DNA of 40,111 nt, taken from NCBI GenBank assembly GCA_017416465.1, contig JAFQCK010000168.1, positions 1 to 40,111 of the forward strand, given 5' to 3'. Origin of the DNA: Lachnospiraceae bacterium (GTDB lineage: Bacteria > Bacillota > Clostridia > Lachnospirales > Lachnospiraceae). The translations under genes and the position numbers were made by a program. Within the stretch, counting starts at the first letter, position 1. Each line of letters starts with the position of its first letter. Below the pieces are notes generated by a model. The model was not told the DNA's origin, searched no databases, and saw only the letters and a program-made list of their open reading frames with translations. This document shows, in pieces, positions 9,824 through 20,243 of this stretch.

Positions 9824-10660
9824 TTACATAAGCTTAACAAGATAAGAAATTAAATAAAAAATAATCGGCGCTGTTATGATTACACTATCAAATCTGTCTA
9901 AAATTCCGCCATGTCCAGGTATTAACTTACTGTAATCCTTTATCTCATGGTCTCTCTTAATTCCAGAAGCACATAAATCTCCAAGCTGTGAAATTATAGC
10001 ACCAATTGCACAAACAATTGGAAATACAATATTCGCATTATCAATCATAAGCTTATCTTTAAAAATTGTTGCATATAAAAGACCAAGTAAACCTGCACCA
10101 ACTACTCCTCCAATTCCACCTTCTATAGATTTTTTAGGACTAAGTACAGGTGCCATCTTATGCTTACCAAACATTACTCCAACAAGATATGCGCATGTAT
10201 CACATCCCCATGAACAAAGGAAAATAAGCCATACTACATATTTACCATCAGTAAGCATTCTTATCTGATATACATAAGAAAGCATTATAACCACATAAAA
10301 GAAGGCAAAAAAGCCAACCATCATATCAAGTGCTTTAAACTTTGGAAATGTTAATACATAAACGGCCATCAAACAGATAAGATATCCAATGAATAATATG
10401 ATTAAATATTCAGATAATTCCGTTCTGATTAAGGTATAATAAATAATTGTTGCTAAATATCCTACAATACCAATTGGCTTCCATTGTAATTTAAAAACTC
10501 TTAAAAGCTCAAATAAACCTATAAATGAAATTGTTGCAATTGTTACAAATAGAACATCGTCACCAATAATGATTGTAAAAAGTGCAATTGCAAGAAGGAC
10601 TATTCCACTAAGCAATCTTTCCAAAAAAGACTTTGTAAGTAATTTTTTTATCGCAGACAT
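9824..10660 (-). CDS. cdsA: Phosphatidate cytidylyltransferase (CDP-diglyceride synthase)
   Basis: 278 aa polytopic membrane protein with about eight hydrophobic segments. The C-terminal CDS signature is seen: a GDLCASGIKRDHEIKDYS segment followed by IPGHGGILDRFDS, holding the conserved K-R and D residues. It makes CDP-diacylglycerol from phosphatidate and CTP, the branch point for phospholipids. It starts 8 bases after uppS ends and is translationally close-coupled to it. Confidence 0.95.
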   Translation of the reverse strand: MSAIKKLLTKSFLERLLSGIVLLAIALFTIIIGDDVLFVTIATISFIGLFELLRVFKLQWKPIGIVGYLATIIYYTLIRTELSEYLIILFIGYLICLMAVYVLTFPKFKALDMMVGFFAFFYVVIMLSYVYQIRMLTDGKYVVWLIFLCSWGCDTCAYLVGVMFGKHKMAPVLSPKKSIEGGIGGVVGAGLLGLLYATIFKDKLMIDNANIVFPIVCAIGAIISQLGDLCASGIKRDHEIKDYSKLIPGHGGILDRFDSVIITAPIIFYLISYLVKLM

Positions 10661-10668
10661 ATCGTACC

Positions 10669-11397
10669 TTATTTAACCTTTCCGAATCTTCTATCTCTTT
10701 TACTATACTTTTCAACAGCCTTTATAAGTTCCTCTTTATTAAAATCAGGCCATAACACATCAGTAAAGTAAAATTCCGTATACGCTAACTGCCATAACAA
10801 AAAATTAGACAGTCGTTCTTCACCGCTGGTTCTAATAAGCAAATCCGGATCAGGAATACCTTTTGTATCAAGATAATTACCTATAATTTCCTCATTAATA
10901 TCTTCGGGTTTAACTATTCCATCATCCACATCTTTTGCAAGATTTGTTACAGCTCTTCTAATCTCATCTCTACTTCCATAATTAAGTGCAATTGTAAAAT
11001 TAAGACCTGTATTATCTTTTGAACATTCTTCAAGTTCTTCTATTTTATTCCTTATGTCGTCACTTAGTCTTGACTTTTCCCCAATCACTCTTACTTTCAT
11101 ATTATTATTATTTGCTCTTTTTATACAATCTTTCAAATAATTTCTAAGAAGCTTCATGAGTGCATCAACTTCATCTTTGGAGCGATTCCAATTTTCTGTT
11201 GAAAATGCATATACTGTCAAATATTTTATACCTATACTGTCAGCGTCTTCACAAATCTGCTCTACAACCTTTGCACCTTGTAAATGTCCATAGTTTCTAG
11301 GCATTAATCTTTTTTTTGCCCATCTTCCATTTCCATCCAATATAATAGCTACATGATTGGGTATATTTAATCCGGTTAAATCAACACTATTTTTCAT
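10669..11397 (-). CDS. uppS: Undecaprenyl diphosphate synthase (cis-prenyltransferase)
   Basis: 242 aa. The catalytic Asp is D21 in AIILDGNGRWAKKR; the C-terminal RTSGEERLSNFLLWQ motif binds the isopentenyl diphosphate. It adds eight isoprene units to farnesyl diphosphate to give the C55 carrier for peptidoglycan and other wall polymers. The upstream frr-uppS gap (about 75 bases) holds a stable hairpin. Length and motifs are typical. Confidence 0.96.
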   Translation of the reverse strand: MKNSVDLTGLNIPNHVAIILDGNGRWAKKRLMPRNYGHLQGAKVVEQICEDADSIGIKYLTVYAFSTENWNRSKDEVDALMKLLRNYLKDCIKRANNNNMKVRVIGEKSRLSDDIRNKIEELEECSKDNTGLNFTIALNYGSRDEIRRAVTNLAKDVDDGIVKPEDINEEIIGNYLDTKGIPDPDLLIRTSGEERLSNFLLWQLAYTEFYFTDVLWPDFNKEELIKAVEKYSKRDRRFGKVK

Positions 11398-11422
11398 AGT
11401 TTGTTATCCTCCATTATATGCT

Positions 11423-11457
11423 AAAAGGGATTGCTTAAACTAATAAGCCTCCCTTTT
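11423..11457 (-). other. Hairpin in the frr-uppS spacer
   Basis: An inverted repeat of 8 + 5 pairs (outer arms 11423-11430 and 11450-11457, inner arms 11433-11437 and 11444-11448) lies between frr and uppS. On the minus strand no T-run follows beyond the stem, so it is not a clear terminator. It could partly attenuate or process the message, separating frr levels from uppS. Its role is inferred. Confidence 0.4.
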
Positions 11458-11471
11458 ACATTTTTATAATC

Positions 11472-12023
11472 TTACACTGTAAGAATTTCTTTTGACTTTT
11501 CTTCAACAGCTTTATCAATTTCATTAATATATTTATCAGTAAGTTTCTGAATCTTATCTTCAAGCTGTTTTGACTCATCTTCTGAAATCTCAGATGCTTT
11601 TGACTGCTTCTTAATTAAATCATTAGCGTCTCTTCTAATATTTCTAACTGCAACCTTTGCATTTTCACCTTTTTTCTTAACATCTTTTACAAGTTCTTTT
11701 CTTCTTTCCTCTGTAAGTTCAGGAAATACAAGTCTGATGCATTTTCCGTCATTAGTAGGTGTTAAACCTAAATCTGAGCAGAGAATAGCTTTTTCTATAT
11801 CTTTAATAAGACTTGATTCCCATGGCTGAATCTGAATCATTCTTGCTTCAGGTACAGATACATTAGCAACCTGCTGTAACGAAGAAGGTGTTCCATAATA
11901 ATCAACTGTAATCTTATCAAGTACGTGCGGATTAGCTCTTCCTGCTCTTATAGTAGAGAAATCTCCATATAAGTTATCCAATGATTTTTTCATTTTTTCT
12001 TCAAATTGTGTTAAATTTTCCAT
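11472..12023 (-). CDS. frr: Ribosome recycling factor
   Basis: 183 aa, normal length. It splits post-termination ribosomes with EF-G. Recognised from family-typical segments: [20 protein letters not shown] in the N-terminal part, IQPWE in the middle, and the long C-terminal helix containing [10 protein letters not shown]. It follows pyrH by about 65 bases and has an AAAGGA ribosome site. The pyrH-frr pair is one of the most conserved bacterial gene pairs. Confidence 0.97.
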   Translation of the reverse strand: MENLTQFEEKMKKSLDNLYGDFSTIRAGRANPHVLDKITVDYYGTPSSLQQVANVSVPEARMIQIQPWESSLIKDIEKAILCSDLGLTPTNDGKCIRLVFPELTEERRKELVKDVKKKGENAKVAVRNIRRDANDLIKKQSKASEISEDESKQLEDKIQKLTDKYINEIDKAVEEKSKEILTV

Positions 12024-12088
12024 AATAATCCTTTCTTTTTAGGAGATATATTCGTAAATCAATTCTCCATTTATTTTAAAATTTTATT

Positions 12089-12790
12089 TTATTCAATTAT
12101 TGTTCCTGTAGATTCACCCATAACAGCATTAATTATACTATTCTCTTCATTTAGACCAAATATCTTCATTGGAATCTTATTCTCCATAAGTATAACAGAT
12201 GCAGCTAAGTCAATAACACCAAGTTTCTTTTCTACAACTTCTTCAATTGAAAGCTTATCATACTTCTTAGCATCCGGATTCTTATTAGGGTCACTATCAT
12301 AAACACCATCAACTGCCTTAGCAGCTAATATACAATCAGCTTCAATCTCTACAGCTCTAAGAACCATACCTACATCCGTTGAAAAATACGGGTGTCCAAT
12401 TCCTCCTGCAAAAAAACATACCATTCCTTTTTCAAAATACTTATTAACTCTGTCTTTAGAAAACAATTTTGTAAATGAACCACATTCAAATGGTGTTAAA
12501 ACCTGTGTCATCATTCCTTCTGTTCTAAATATCTCAGAAACATATATACAATTCATAACTGTTGCAAGCATACCGATTGCATCAGCCTTTGTTCTGTCAA
12601 TTCTTTCACTGGTTCTTCCTCGCCAAAAATTACCACCACCAATAACTATTCCAACCTGTGTTCCTGCATCTACAAGTGTCTTAACCTGCTTTGCAACTTC
12701 AACACAAGTCTTCTCATCAAACCCTGTTTTCTTATCACCTGCTAAAGCTTCTCCACTAAGTTTAAGTAATACTCTATTTAATTTTTCCAT
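12089..12790 (-). CDS. pyrH: UMP kinase
   Basis: 233 aa hexameric amino-acid-kinase-fold enzyme that phosphorylates UMP to UDP. Visible motifs: LLKLSGEALAG at the N-terminus, GGGNFWRGR for phosphate binding, and KAVDGVYDSDPNKNPDAKKYD for nucleotide binding. It is the first gene of the long minus-strand operon, with a sigma-A-like promoter about 65 bases upstream. Confidence 0.97.
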   Translation of the reverse strand: MEKLNRVLLKLSGEALAGDKKTGFDEKTCVEVAKQVKTLVDAGTQVGIVIGGGNFWRGRTSERIDRTKADAIGMLATVMNCIYVSEIFRTEGMMTQVLTPFECGSFTKLFSKDRVNKYFEKGMVCFFAGGIGHPYFSTDVGMVLRAVEIEADCILAAKAVDGVYDSDPNKNPDAKKYDKLSIEEVVEKKLGVIDLAASVILMENKIPMKIFGLNEENSIINAVMGESTGTIIE

Positions 12791-12852
12791 TGTAATACCT
12801 CTATTATCCTTTCGATTTTATCATACTCAGATGAATTTTTTACACTTCTAGT

Positions 12853-12881
12853 ATTTTATCACATCAGACCTGATTTTGGAA
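12853..12881 (-). promoter_or_regulatory. Putative sigma-A promoter of the pyrH operon
   Basis: On the minus strand, TTCCAA (12876-12881) is 17 bases from TAAAAT (12853-12858). A second TGATAAAAT lies about 40 bases further downstream in similar flanking sequence (TCTGA...TGATAAAAT), without a clear -35. The -35 is weak, so this is a moderate call. Confidence 0.45.
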
Positions 12882-12917
12882 GTATAATTCTTCATTATAA
12901 TATAAAACAGTCTTTTA

Positions 12918-14789
12918 CTAATCTAATTCAAATGCTCCAGTATATAACTGATAATATTTTTTTCTATCAGCAATCAATTTTTCATGATTTCCTCTTTCAA
13001 TAATTCTTCCGTTTTCAAGAACCATAATTACATCTGAGTTCTTAACAGTTGAAAGTCTGTGAGCAATTACAAATACAGTCCTTCCTTTCATAAGTGCATC
13101 CATACCTTTTTGTACAATAGCCTCAGTTCTTGTATCAATACTTGATGTAGCTTCATCAAGTATCATTACAGGCGGGTCTGCAACAGCTGCTCTTGCAATC
13201 GATAGCAGTTGACGTTGTCCCTGTGATAAATCATTTCCATTACCTGAAATAACTGTTTCATAACCATTTGGTAACATCGAAATAAAATTATGTGCGTTAG
13301 CTAATTTTGCCGCATTTATACATTCTTCATCGGTTGCATCAAGTCTTCCGTAACGAATATTTTCCATAATTGTGCCAGTAAATAAATTCGTATCCTGTAA
13401 TACAATTCCAAGCGAATGTCTTAAATCTGCTTTTTTTATTTTATTAATATTAATGTCATCATATCTGATTTTTCCATCAGAAATGTCATAAAATCTATTT
13501 ATAAGATTTGTAATTGTTGTCTTTCCGGCTCCTGTGGCACCTACAAACGCTACTTTTTGACCTTCTTTGGCAAATACTGATACATCATGTAAAACCATTT
13601 TTTCTTCATTGTAACCAAAATCCACACCATCTAAAGTTACTTCACCTTTAAGTTCAGTATAAGTAATTGTTCCATCACCATGAGGATGTTTCCATGCCCA
13701 TTTCCCTGTTCTTTTATCAGTTTCAACAATATTGCCATTTACAATTTCAGCATTAACCAAAGTTACATAACCATTATCAACCTCACTTTCTTCATCAAGA
13801 AGAGTAAATATTCTTTCAGCTCCTGCCAAAGACATAATTACCATATTTACCTGTTGTGAAATCTGTCCAATTGGATTAACAAATGATCTTGAAAGCTGAA
13901 GAAATGTTGCAATTGCTCCTAGAGATAACATTCCTGTCCCTGTAAGACTTATGTTTCTTATTCCCATTATAGCCAATGCACCACCAACTATAGCCACAAG
14001 TACATATAGTAAAAATCCCATATTATTCATAATCGGCATAAGAATATTTGCGAATTTATTAGCATTATAGGCATCATTAAATAATTCTTCATTCTTTTTG
14101 TCAAAATCCTCTTTAGATTTATTTTCATGATTAAACACCTTAACAACCTTTTGCCCATTAATCATTTCTTCAATAAACCCATCTAAATCCGCTATAGCCT
14201 TTTGTTGTTTAAAGAAATATTTTCCACTTTTTCCGGCAACTTTCTTGGTTATCTGTAATACACAGAACACAAATATCAAAACAAATACCGAAAGCCATAT
14301 ACTTGAAACAATCATTGCAAAGAAAACAGACACAATTGTAAATAATGATGATACCATCTGCGGAATACTCTGTGAAATCGCCTGTCTGAGTGAATCTGCA
14401 TCATTTGTATAATAACTCATAACATCTCCGTTAGAATGAGTATCAAAATATTTTACAGGTAAAGTCTGCATATGTTCAAACATATCATCTCTTATTTTTT
14501 TCAGAACACTCTGAGAAATATTAACCATTAATCTGTTGTATAAAAATGTTGCTATTACACCAATTAACAATATTACAGCCATTGTAATAACAGCTTTAAT
14601 CATTCCGTCAAATGCAGGATTATCCTCAATCAAAAGAGGTGTTATATAATCATCAATTAATGTTCCGATATATAAAGAAGCAGAAACATTTGCAAGTGAT
14701 GAAATTATAATGCATACAAAAACGAGGATAAATCGAACTTTATATTTTAAAATATATGACATTAGTCTTTTTACTGTCTTTTTATTCAT
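12918..14789 (-). CDS. ABC exporter half, NBD with catalytic Glu (heterodimer partner B)
   Basis: 623 aa: six-helix type I exporter membrane domain (about 1-330), then a nucleotide-binding domain. Walker A is GATGAGKTT; Walker B, MILDEATSSID, keeps the catalytic Glu; the H-loop His is in IAHRLS. The signature is LSQGQ rather than LSGGQ. This matches the partner at 14792-16546, which has the opposite defects, so the two should form one consensus and one degenerate ATP site, as in LmrCD/BmrCD/TM287-288. An insert of about 50 residues (MSLAGAERIF to DGVDFGY) separates the domains. It starts 2 bases after the partner's stop. Substrate unknown; drug or lipid export is the family norm. Confidence 0.93.
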   Translation of the reverse strand: MNKKTVKRLMSYILKYKVRFILVFVCIIISSLANVSASLYIGTLIDDYITPLLIEDNPAFDGMIKAVITMAVILLIGVIATFLYNRLMVNISQSVLKKIRDDMFEHMQTLPVKYFDTHSNGDVMSYYTNDADSLRQAISQSIPQMVSSLFTIVSVFFAMIVSSIWLSVFVLIFVFCVLQITKKVAGKSGKYFFKQQKAIADLDGFIEEMINGQKVVKVFNHENKSKEDFDKKNEELFNDAYNANKFANILMPIMNNMGFLLYVLVAIVGGALAIMGIRNISLTGTGMLSLGAIATFLQLSRSFVNPIGQISQQVNMVIMSLAGAERIFTLLDEESEVDNGYVTLVNAEIVNGNIVETDKRTGKWAWKHPHGDGTITYTELKGEVTLDGVDFGYNEEKMVLHDVSVFAKEGQKVAFVGATGAGKTTITNLINRFYDISDGKIRYDDININKIKKADLRHSLGIVLQDTNLFTGTIMENIRYGRLDATDEECINAAKLANAHNFISMLPNGYETVISGNGNDLSQGQRQLLSIARAAVADPPVMILDEATSSIDTRTEAIVQKGMDALMKGRTVFVIAHRLSTVKNSDVIMVLENGRIIERGNHEKLIADRKKYYQLYTGAFELD

Positions 14790-14791
14790 AA

Positions 14792-16546
14792 TTATTCATC
14801 CTCCTTTTCTTTTTCCTTAACCTGAGATTCATATACCTCTCTATAAATCTCATTATTAACCAAAAGTTCGTTATGTGTACCTATACCATTTATTTCTCCG
14901 TTTTCCATGACAACAATGATATCCGCATCTTGAATTGAAGAAATTCTTTGTGCTATTATAATCTTTGTTGTATCAGGAATTATATTTAGCATTGCTTCTC
15001 TTATAAGTGCATCAGTTTTTGTATCTACTGCACTTGTAGAATCATCCAAAACGAGAATTTTAGGTTTTTTAAGCAACGCTCTCGCAATACACACTCTTTG
15101 CTTTTGACCACCCGAGAGATTTGCTCCTTCTTGCTCTATATAATAATCATATCCACCTTCAAAGTTTTCAACAAATGGATGTGCTTGCGCCAATTTACAT
15201 GCTTCAATTATTTCTTCATCTGTTGCTTTTTCATTACCCCACCTTAAATTTTCCTTTAATGTACCGGAAAATAATACATTTTTTTGAAGAACCATCGCAA
15301 CTTCATTTCTTAAAACTTCAATATCATAATCTCTTACATCTACTCCTGAAACCATTACTTTTCCTGTTGTAACATCATATAGTCTCGGTATCAATTGAAC
15401 AAGACTTGATTTTGATGAACCTGTTCCGCCAATAATTCCAACAGTCTGCCCTGAATTAATCTTTAAATTAATATTCTTAAGGCACAATTTATCTTTATTT
15501 TTACTATAACTAAAATTAACATTTTCAAATTCAATAGAGCCATCTTTAACAGTTTTTACACATTCTTTTTTACTTACTATATCACTCTCTTCATCAAGTA
15601 TCTCAACAATTCTTTCACAAGATGCCTTTGATATTGTTATCATTACAAATATCATTGAGAGCATCATAAGACTCATAAGAATTTGCATTAGGTATGTCAT
15701 AAATGATAATAACTGTCCTGTTGTAAATCCTATTTCTGGATTATTACCTGACACTATTATCATTTTAGCACCTATCCACGAAATTAAGATTATACAAGAA
15801 TACGTACAAAACTGCATAAGTGGTGCATTAAATGCAAGTATTTTTTCCGCCTTACAAAAATCATCAAATATCTCTTTTGAAGTATTTTTAAATTTCTTAT
15901 TCTCATACTCTTCTCTTACGAAAGATTTAACAACTCTAATTCCTCTTAAATTTTCCTGAACAACTCTATTTAATTTATCATATACTTTAAATACATGTTC
16001 AAAAATAGGATGTGCATATCTAATTATCAAAAATAAACCTATTGCAAGGACAGGAACAAAACAAATAATTACTGATGCTAGTTTTACACTTGTTCTCAGA
16101 GCCATAATCACTGCAAAAATGAGCATAATAGGAGAACGAACTGCAACTCTTATAATCATTTGATATGCATGTTGCACATTATTAACATCAGTAGTTAGTC
16201 TTGTAACTATACTTGATGTTGAAAACTTATCAATATTAGAAAATGAGTATTCCTGTACTTTATAGTACATGTCTTTTCTTAAATTTTTCCCAAATCCGGA
16301 CGAAGCAAATGCAGCGTATTTCCCCGACAAAACACCAAATATCAGTGATAATCCTGCCATAAACACTAAAACAAGACCACATAAAACTATATATTTCATA
16401 TTACCTTTTTCAATTCCGTAATCTACTAAGTATGCCATAATAGTAGGAATAAGTACTTCCATAAATACTTCTAAAGATACAAAAATTGGTGATAAAATCG
16501 ATGCTGTTTTATATTCTCTTATACTTTTTGATAATTTTTTTAACAC
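14792..16546 (-). CDS. ABC exporter half, degenerate NBD (heterodimer partner A)
   Basis: 584 aa with a six-helix membrane domain and an NBD. Walker A is GGTGSSKSS and the signature LSGGQ is intact. The residue after Walker B is Asp (ILVLDDSTSAVD) instead of the catalytic Glu, and the H-loop His is Gln (IIAQRIS). These replacements mark the non-hydrolysing site of a heterodimeric exporter. The start is GTG at 16546 with AAAGGAG 9 bases upstream. It is the first gene of a two-gene operon with its own strong promoter. Confidence 0.93.
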   Translation of the reverse strand: MLKKLSKSIREYKTASILSPIFVSLEVFMEVLIPTIMAYLVDYGIEKGNMKYIVLCGLVLVFMAGLSLIFGVLSGKYAAFASSGFGKNLRKDMYYKVQEYSFSNIDKFSTSSIVTRLTTDVNNVQHAYQMIIRVAVRSPIMLIFAVIMALRTSVKLASVIICFVPVLAIGLFLIIRYAHPIFEHVFKVYDKLNRVVQENLRGIRVVKSFVREEYENKKFKNTSKEIFDDFCKAEKILAFNAPLMQFCTYSCIILISWIGAKMIIVSGNNPEIGFTTGQLLSFMTYLMQILMSLMMLSMIFVMITISKASCERIVEILDEESDIVSKKECVKTVKDGSIEFENVNFSYSKNKDKLCLKNINLKINSGQTVGIIGGTGSSKSSLVQLIPRLYDVTTGKVMVSGVDVRDYDIEVLRNEVAMVLQKNVLFSGTLKENLRWGNEKATDEEIIEACKLAQAHPFVENFEGGYDYYIEQEGANLSGGQKQRVCIARALLKKPKILVLDDSTSAVDTKTDALIREAMLNIIPDTTKIIIAQRISSIQDADIIVVMENGEINGIGTHNELLVNNEIYREVYESQVKEKEKEDE

Positions 16547-16599
16547 TTATAGCTACTCCTTTAATTTCTAATTGTTTATTAAGTTTTTTACAACAAAAA

Positions 16600-16628
16600 A
16601 TTTTAATACTTTAACCTTATATTGTCAA
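16600..16628 (-). promoter_or_regulatory. Sigma-A promoter of the ABC exporter operon
   Basis: Perfect TTGACA (16623-16628), 17-base spacer, TAAAAT (16600-16605) on the minus strand. The leader to the GTG start is about 45 bases. No operator palindrome is obvious. Confidence 0.8.
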
Positions 16629-16680
16629 TTAAGAACAGCAATTAAAGTAAATATTACTTCGCTTTCAAGAATTTTTCTAC

Positions 16681-16720
16681 AAAAAAAGGTTAAGAATCAT
16701 CTAGTAATTCTTAACCTTTA
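16681..16720 (-). terminator. Intrinsic terminator of rny
   Basis: On the minus strand a 13-bp perfect stem (arms 16707-16719 and 16685-16697, 9-base loop) runs into seven T (complement of 16681-16687). It separates rny from the ABC operon. Confidence 0.9.
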
Positions 16721-16739
16721 GTTTCATTTTTAATATAAA

Positions 16740-18296
16740 TTATTTTGCGTAATCAACTACTCTATTTTCACGAATTACGCTTACTTTTATCTGACCAGGA
16801 TATTCTAATTCCTGTTCTATCTGTTTAGATAAATCCCTAGCCAAAAGTACCATATCCGCATCAGTTACCTGTTCCGGAATAACCATTACTCTAATCTCTC
16901 TACCTGCTTGAATAGCAAAAGATTTCTCAACACCTTTAAATGTATTAGTAATATCTTCTAATTGTTTCAATCTGTTGGTATATGTTTCTAACGTCTCTCT
17001 ACGAGCACCAGGTCTGGCAGCTGAAATTGTGTCGGCAGCTTGTACTATACATGCTATTAATGACTGTGGTTCAACATCTCCATGATGAGCTTCAACTGCA
17101 TTAATTACAAGTGGTGACTCTTTATATTTTCTACATAAATCAACACCAATCTGAATATGTGAGCCTTCCATCTCATGATCAACGGATTTACCGATATCAT
17201 GTAACAAACCGGCACGCTTAGCCATTCTTACGTCCAAACCTATCTCCGCTGCTAATAATCCAGATAATTGAGCAACTTCAATTGAATGTTTAAGAGCATT
17301 CTGACCATAACTTGTTCTAAATTTCATCTTTCCTAATAACTTAATTAGTTCAGGATGAATTCCATGAACACCAACTTCTAAAGTGGCTGCTTCACCTTCT
17401 TCTCGCATCATAGTCTCAACTTCTTTTTGAGCCTTTTCTACCATTTCCTCAATTCTAGCCGGATGAATTCTTCCATCAACTATAAGTTTTTCTAATGCAA
17501 TTCTTGCAATTTCTCTTCTTATAGGGTCGAAACCGGAAAGAATAACTGCTTCCGGTGTGTCATCAATAATTAAATCAACACCTGTCATTGTCTCAAGAGT
17601 TCTAATATTTCTTCCCTCTCTACCAATTATTCTACCTTTCATCTCATCATTAGGCAACTGTACAACTGAAATAGTTGTCTCTGAAACATGGTCTGCTGCA
17701 CATTTCTGTATAGCATTAACAACATATTCCTTAGCTTTCTTGCCTGCTTCTTCTTTTGCTCTGCTTTCAAGTTCTTTAACCATCTTTGCAGTATCAATTT
17801 TCACTTCTTCTTCAACAGTTTTTAACAAAAATTCTTTTGCTTGTTCGGAGGTAAGACCAGAGATTCTTTCTAATTCCTGTACGCGCTGTTCGTTTAATTT
17901 AGCAACGTCTTCACGCATCTTAGCTAATTCTTCTTCACGCTTTGATAATGCACTTTCTTTCTTTTCAATCTGCTCTGATTTCTTATCCAAAGCTTCTTCC
18001 TTAGAAAGTACACGCTTCTCATAACGTTGTATCTCAGCTCTGCGTTCCTTTGTTTCTTTCTCAAGCTCATTCTTAGTCTTTAAGGACTCTTCTTTTGCTT
18101 CGAGAACTGCTTCTCTTTTTGTTGTCTCGGCTACCTTAAGTGCTTCATCAATTATCTCTCTTGATTTTTCTTCTGCACTACCTATCTTTGCTTCATAAGT
18201 TTTCTTACGATGTGCAATTGCGAGGAGCCAAGCTACCGGAAAAGCCACCAACAAAGTAACAACAATACTAATAGCTACTATTATGGGTGTATTCAC
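16740..18296 (-). CDS. rny: Ribonuclease Y
   Basis: 518 aa membrane-anchored endoribonuclease that starts decay of many mRNAs in Firmicutes. Seen: N-terminal membrane helix (about 5-25), a long coiled coil (about 30-170), a KH domain ([15 protein letters not shown]), and an HD domain ([12 protein letters not shown]). The start is GTG at 18296, with AAGGAGG upstream. The ribosome site sits inside a small palindrome (AGGAG/CTCCT). Single-gene transcription unit: own promoter and terminator. Confidence 0.97.
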   Translation of the reverse strand: MNTPIIVAISIVVTLLVAFPVAWLLAIAHRKKTYEAKIGSAEEKSREIIDEALKVAETTKREAVLEAKEESLKTKNELEKETKERRAEIQRYEKRVLSKEEALDKKSEQIEKKESALSKREEELAKMREDVAKLNEQRVQELERISGLTSEQAKEFLLKTVEEEVKIDTAKMVKELESRAKEEAGKKAKEYVVNAIQKCAADHVSETTISVVQLPNDEMKGRIIGREGRNIRTLETMTGVDLIIDDTPEAVILSGFDPIRREIARIALEKLIVDGRIHPARIEEMVEKAQKEVETMMREEGEAATLEVGVHGIHPELIKLLGKMKFRTSYGQNALKHSIEVAQLSGLLAAEIGLDVRMAKRAGLLHDIGKSVDHEMEGSHIQIGVDLCRKYKESPLVINAVEAHHGDVEPQSLIACIVQAADTISAARPGARRETLETYTNRLKQLEDITNTFKGVEKSFAIQAGREIRVMVIPEQVTDADMVLLARDLSKQIEQELEYPGQIKVSVIRENRVVDYAK

Positions 18297-18343
18297 AGGA
18301 GCACCTCCTTATTTAGTTTTCATTGTACAAATACAACATTTAA

Positions 18344-18372
18344 ATTTTATACTGTTTTACTAATTATGTCAA
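18344..18372 (-). promoter_or_regulatory. Sigma-A promoter of rny
   Basis: TTGACA (18367-18372), 17-base spacer, TAAAAT (18344-18349) on the minus strand, about 45 bases before the GTG start. Confidence 0.8.
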
Positions 18373-18431
18373 GTAAAGATGAAAGATTTATATGCAAAAC
18401 TAATATATTTTTTATGCATTATTTATTAAAA

Positions 18432-19091
18432 TTAACAAATTTTCTTGTTTTTCATTGAATTATACACCTTAACTATGTCATCATACTCAAATCCTTTTCT
18501 TATCAGCGAAGATATTATCTTATTAAGAAGTCCTCTATCATCTGTATTAAAATCATACTTTCTTTTAATGAACTCTTTCTCAATAATCTGAGATTGAACA
18601 TTTTCAAAGACATTATTATTCTCTTCAGACTCTTTAACATTATCTTTTCTTATTTCATCTATTGCATTAATAATTCTATCTTTTGAAATTCCTTTCATCA
18701 AAAGTTCATTCTTGATTCTGTTAATACTTTTACTTCTAATATTATTCTTTAAATAATTATAACTATATCTGTCATCATTAATATAATCATATCTTATATA
18801 TTCCTCAACAACAGTATCAATTATTTCATTAGGATAATATCCTTGTTTTAATTTAACTTTGAGCTCATATACAGATTTATCCGATTTACCAAGAATATAT
18901 CCCACTCTTTCTCTACATCTCTTAAAAAGAACTTCCCAAAGTATATCTTCATATACTTCTTTAGATATGATTTCATTCATATTAAGCTTATATCTACGTA
19001 TTTCTGCATTATATAAAGCAAATGCCGGTTCGTAATTAATACAAACCAGACATTTCTTTGAATCAATTTTCTTAATATCTGTTATTATCAT
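18432..19091 (-). CDS. recX: Regulatory protein RecX
   Basis: About 219 aa from ATG at 19091. RecX binds RecA filaments and limits their activity. The N-terminus (MIITDIKKIDSKK ... FALYNAEIRRY) and the repeated three-helix units (YELKVKLKQGYYPNEII, YNYLKNNIRSKSINRIKNEL) match the family. Position directly after recA supports it. An in-frame TTG lies upstream at 19115, overlapping recA, but its AAGG abuts it; the ATG gives the usual RecX start, although its AGGA is far (17 bases). The start therefore stays uncertain. Confidence 0.88.
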   Translation of the reverse strand: MIITDIKKIDSKKCLVCINYEPAFALYNAEIRRYKLNMNEIISKEVYEDILWEVLFKRCRERVGYILGKSDKSVYELKVKLKQGYYPNEIIDTVVEEYIRYDYINDDRYSYNYLKNNIRSKSINRIKNELLMKGISKDRIINAIDEIRKDNVKESEENNNVFENVQSQIIEKEFIKRKYDFNTDDRGLLNKIISSLIRKGFEYDDIVKVYNSMKNKKIC

Positions 19092-19098
19092 AAGAAAT

Positions 19099-20136
19099 CT
19101 ATTCTTTATCCTCAACCTTTTCTTCCGTGTTATCAGTCACACCATCAAAAGAATACTTTTCTCTAACTGCATTCTCAATCTCTGTCATCAAATCCGGATT
19201 ATTCATCAAAGTCTGTTTAGCATTCTCTCTTCCCTGTCCAATCTTCTCTCCTTTATATGAATACCATGCACCACTCTTATTAACAATATCACTTTCAGCC
19301 GCTAAATCAAGTATATCACCTTCTCTTGAAATACCCTTGCCAAACATAATATCAAACTCAGCTTCTCTAAAAGGAGGGGCAACTTTATTCTTTACAACTT
19401 TAACTTTAGCTCTGTTTCCAATAACTTCTCCTCCCTGCTTCAAAGTTTCAACTCTACGAACATCAAGTCTTATTGAAGAATAGAACTTAAGTGCTCTACC
19501 ACCTGTTGTTGTCTCAGGGTTACCGAACATTATTCCAACCTTTTCTCTAAGCTGGTTAATAAATACTACAATACAGTTAGTCTTGCTAATAATACCTGTA
19601 AGCTTTCTAAGTGCCTGAGACATAAGTCTTGCCTGAAGTCCAACATGTGAATCACCCATCTCACCTTCTATCTCCGCTCTTGGAACTAAAGCAGCAACAG
19701 AGTCTACAATAACTATATCAACCGCTCCTGAACGAACAAAAGTCTCTGTTATCTCAAGTGCCTGTTCACCACAATCCGGCTGTGATATATAAAGGTTATC
19801 TATATCTACTCCAATAGCTTTCGCATATACAGGGTCTAACGCATGCTCCGCATCAATAAAACCTGCTATTCCGCCTCTCTTTTGCACTTCTGCAATCATA
19901 TGTAATGCAACTGTAGTCTTACCACTTGATTCAGGCCCATACACTTCAATAACCCTTCCCTTAGGAACTCCGCCAAGACCAAGAGCAATATCAAGACTTA
20001 ATGCACCTGTAGGTACTGTCTCAATATTCATAGCCGCCTTAGGGTCTCCAAGTTTCATAACGGCTCCTTTACCATGTTGTTTCTCTATCTGTGAGATTGC
20101 CGCATCCAATGCTTTCAATTTATCATTCTTATCCAT
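19099..20136 (-). CDS. recA: Recombinase RecA
   Basis: 345 aa. Walker A is GPESSGKTT, and [19 protein letters not shown] and [10 protein letters not shown] are hallmark segments. It forms the ATP-dependent strand-exchange filament and triggers LexA self-cleavage. ATG at 20136 is preferred over the in-frame codon at 20154 because AGGTGA lies at proper distance from it and the protein then starts [14 protein letters not shown] as in relatives. The stop is 8 bases before recX. Confidence 0.98.
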   Translation of the reverse strand: MDKNDKLKALDAAISQIEKQHGKGAVMKLGDPKAAMNIETVPTGALSLDIALGLGGVPKGRVIEVYGPESSGKTTVALHMIAEVQKRGGIAGFIDAEHALDPVYAKAIGVDIDNLYISQPDCGEQALEITETFVRSGAVDIVIVDSVAALVPRAEIEGEMGDSHVGLQARLMSQALRKLTGIISKTNCIVVFINQLREKVGIMFGNPETTTGGRALKFYSSIRLDVRRVETLKQGGEVIGNRAKVKVVKNKVAPPFREAEFDIMFGKGISREGDILDLAAESDIVNKSGAWYSYKGEKIGQGRENAKQTLMNNPDLMTEIENAVREKYSFDGVTDNTEEKVEDKE

Positions 20137-20218
20137 ATTATCACCTATGTACAATTATAAAACAAACCTACACATCTGAATTATAATATACACTTTTCCT
20201 TTCTCAATCCGCTTCTTT

Positions 20219-20232
20219 CGAACAAGCGTTCG
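20219..20232 (-). promoter_or_regulatory. LexA (SOS) box of recA
   Basis: CGAACAAGCGTTCG is an exact match to the Bacillus/Clostridium LexA consensus CGAAC-N4-GTTCG. It lies just downstream of the -10 element, about +5 to +18 relative to the predicted start, where bound LexA would block transcription. Confidence 0.92.
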
Positions 20233-20243
20233 TTACTGTATAC

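Noticed and set aside
17557-18024. 155-codon plus-strand frame inside rny
   Set aside because: Serine-rich antisense of the rny coiled coil, an artefact of Glu/Lys codons; no promoter or ribosome site.
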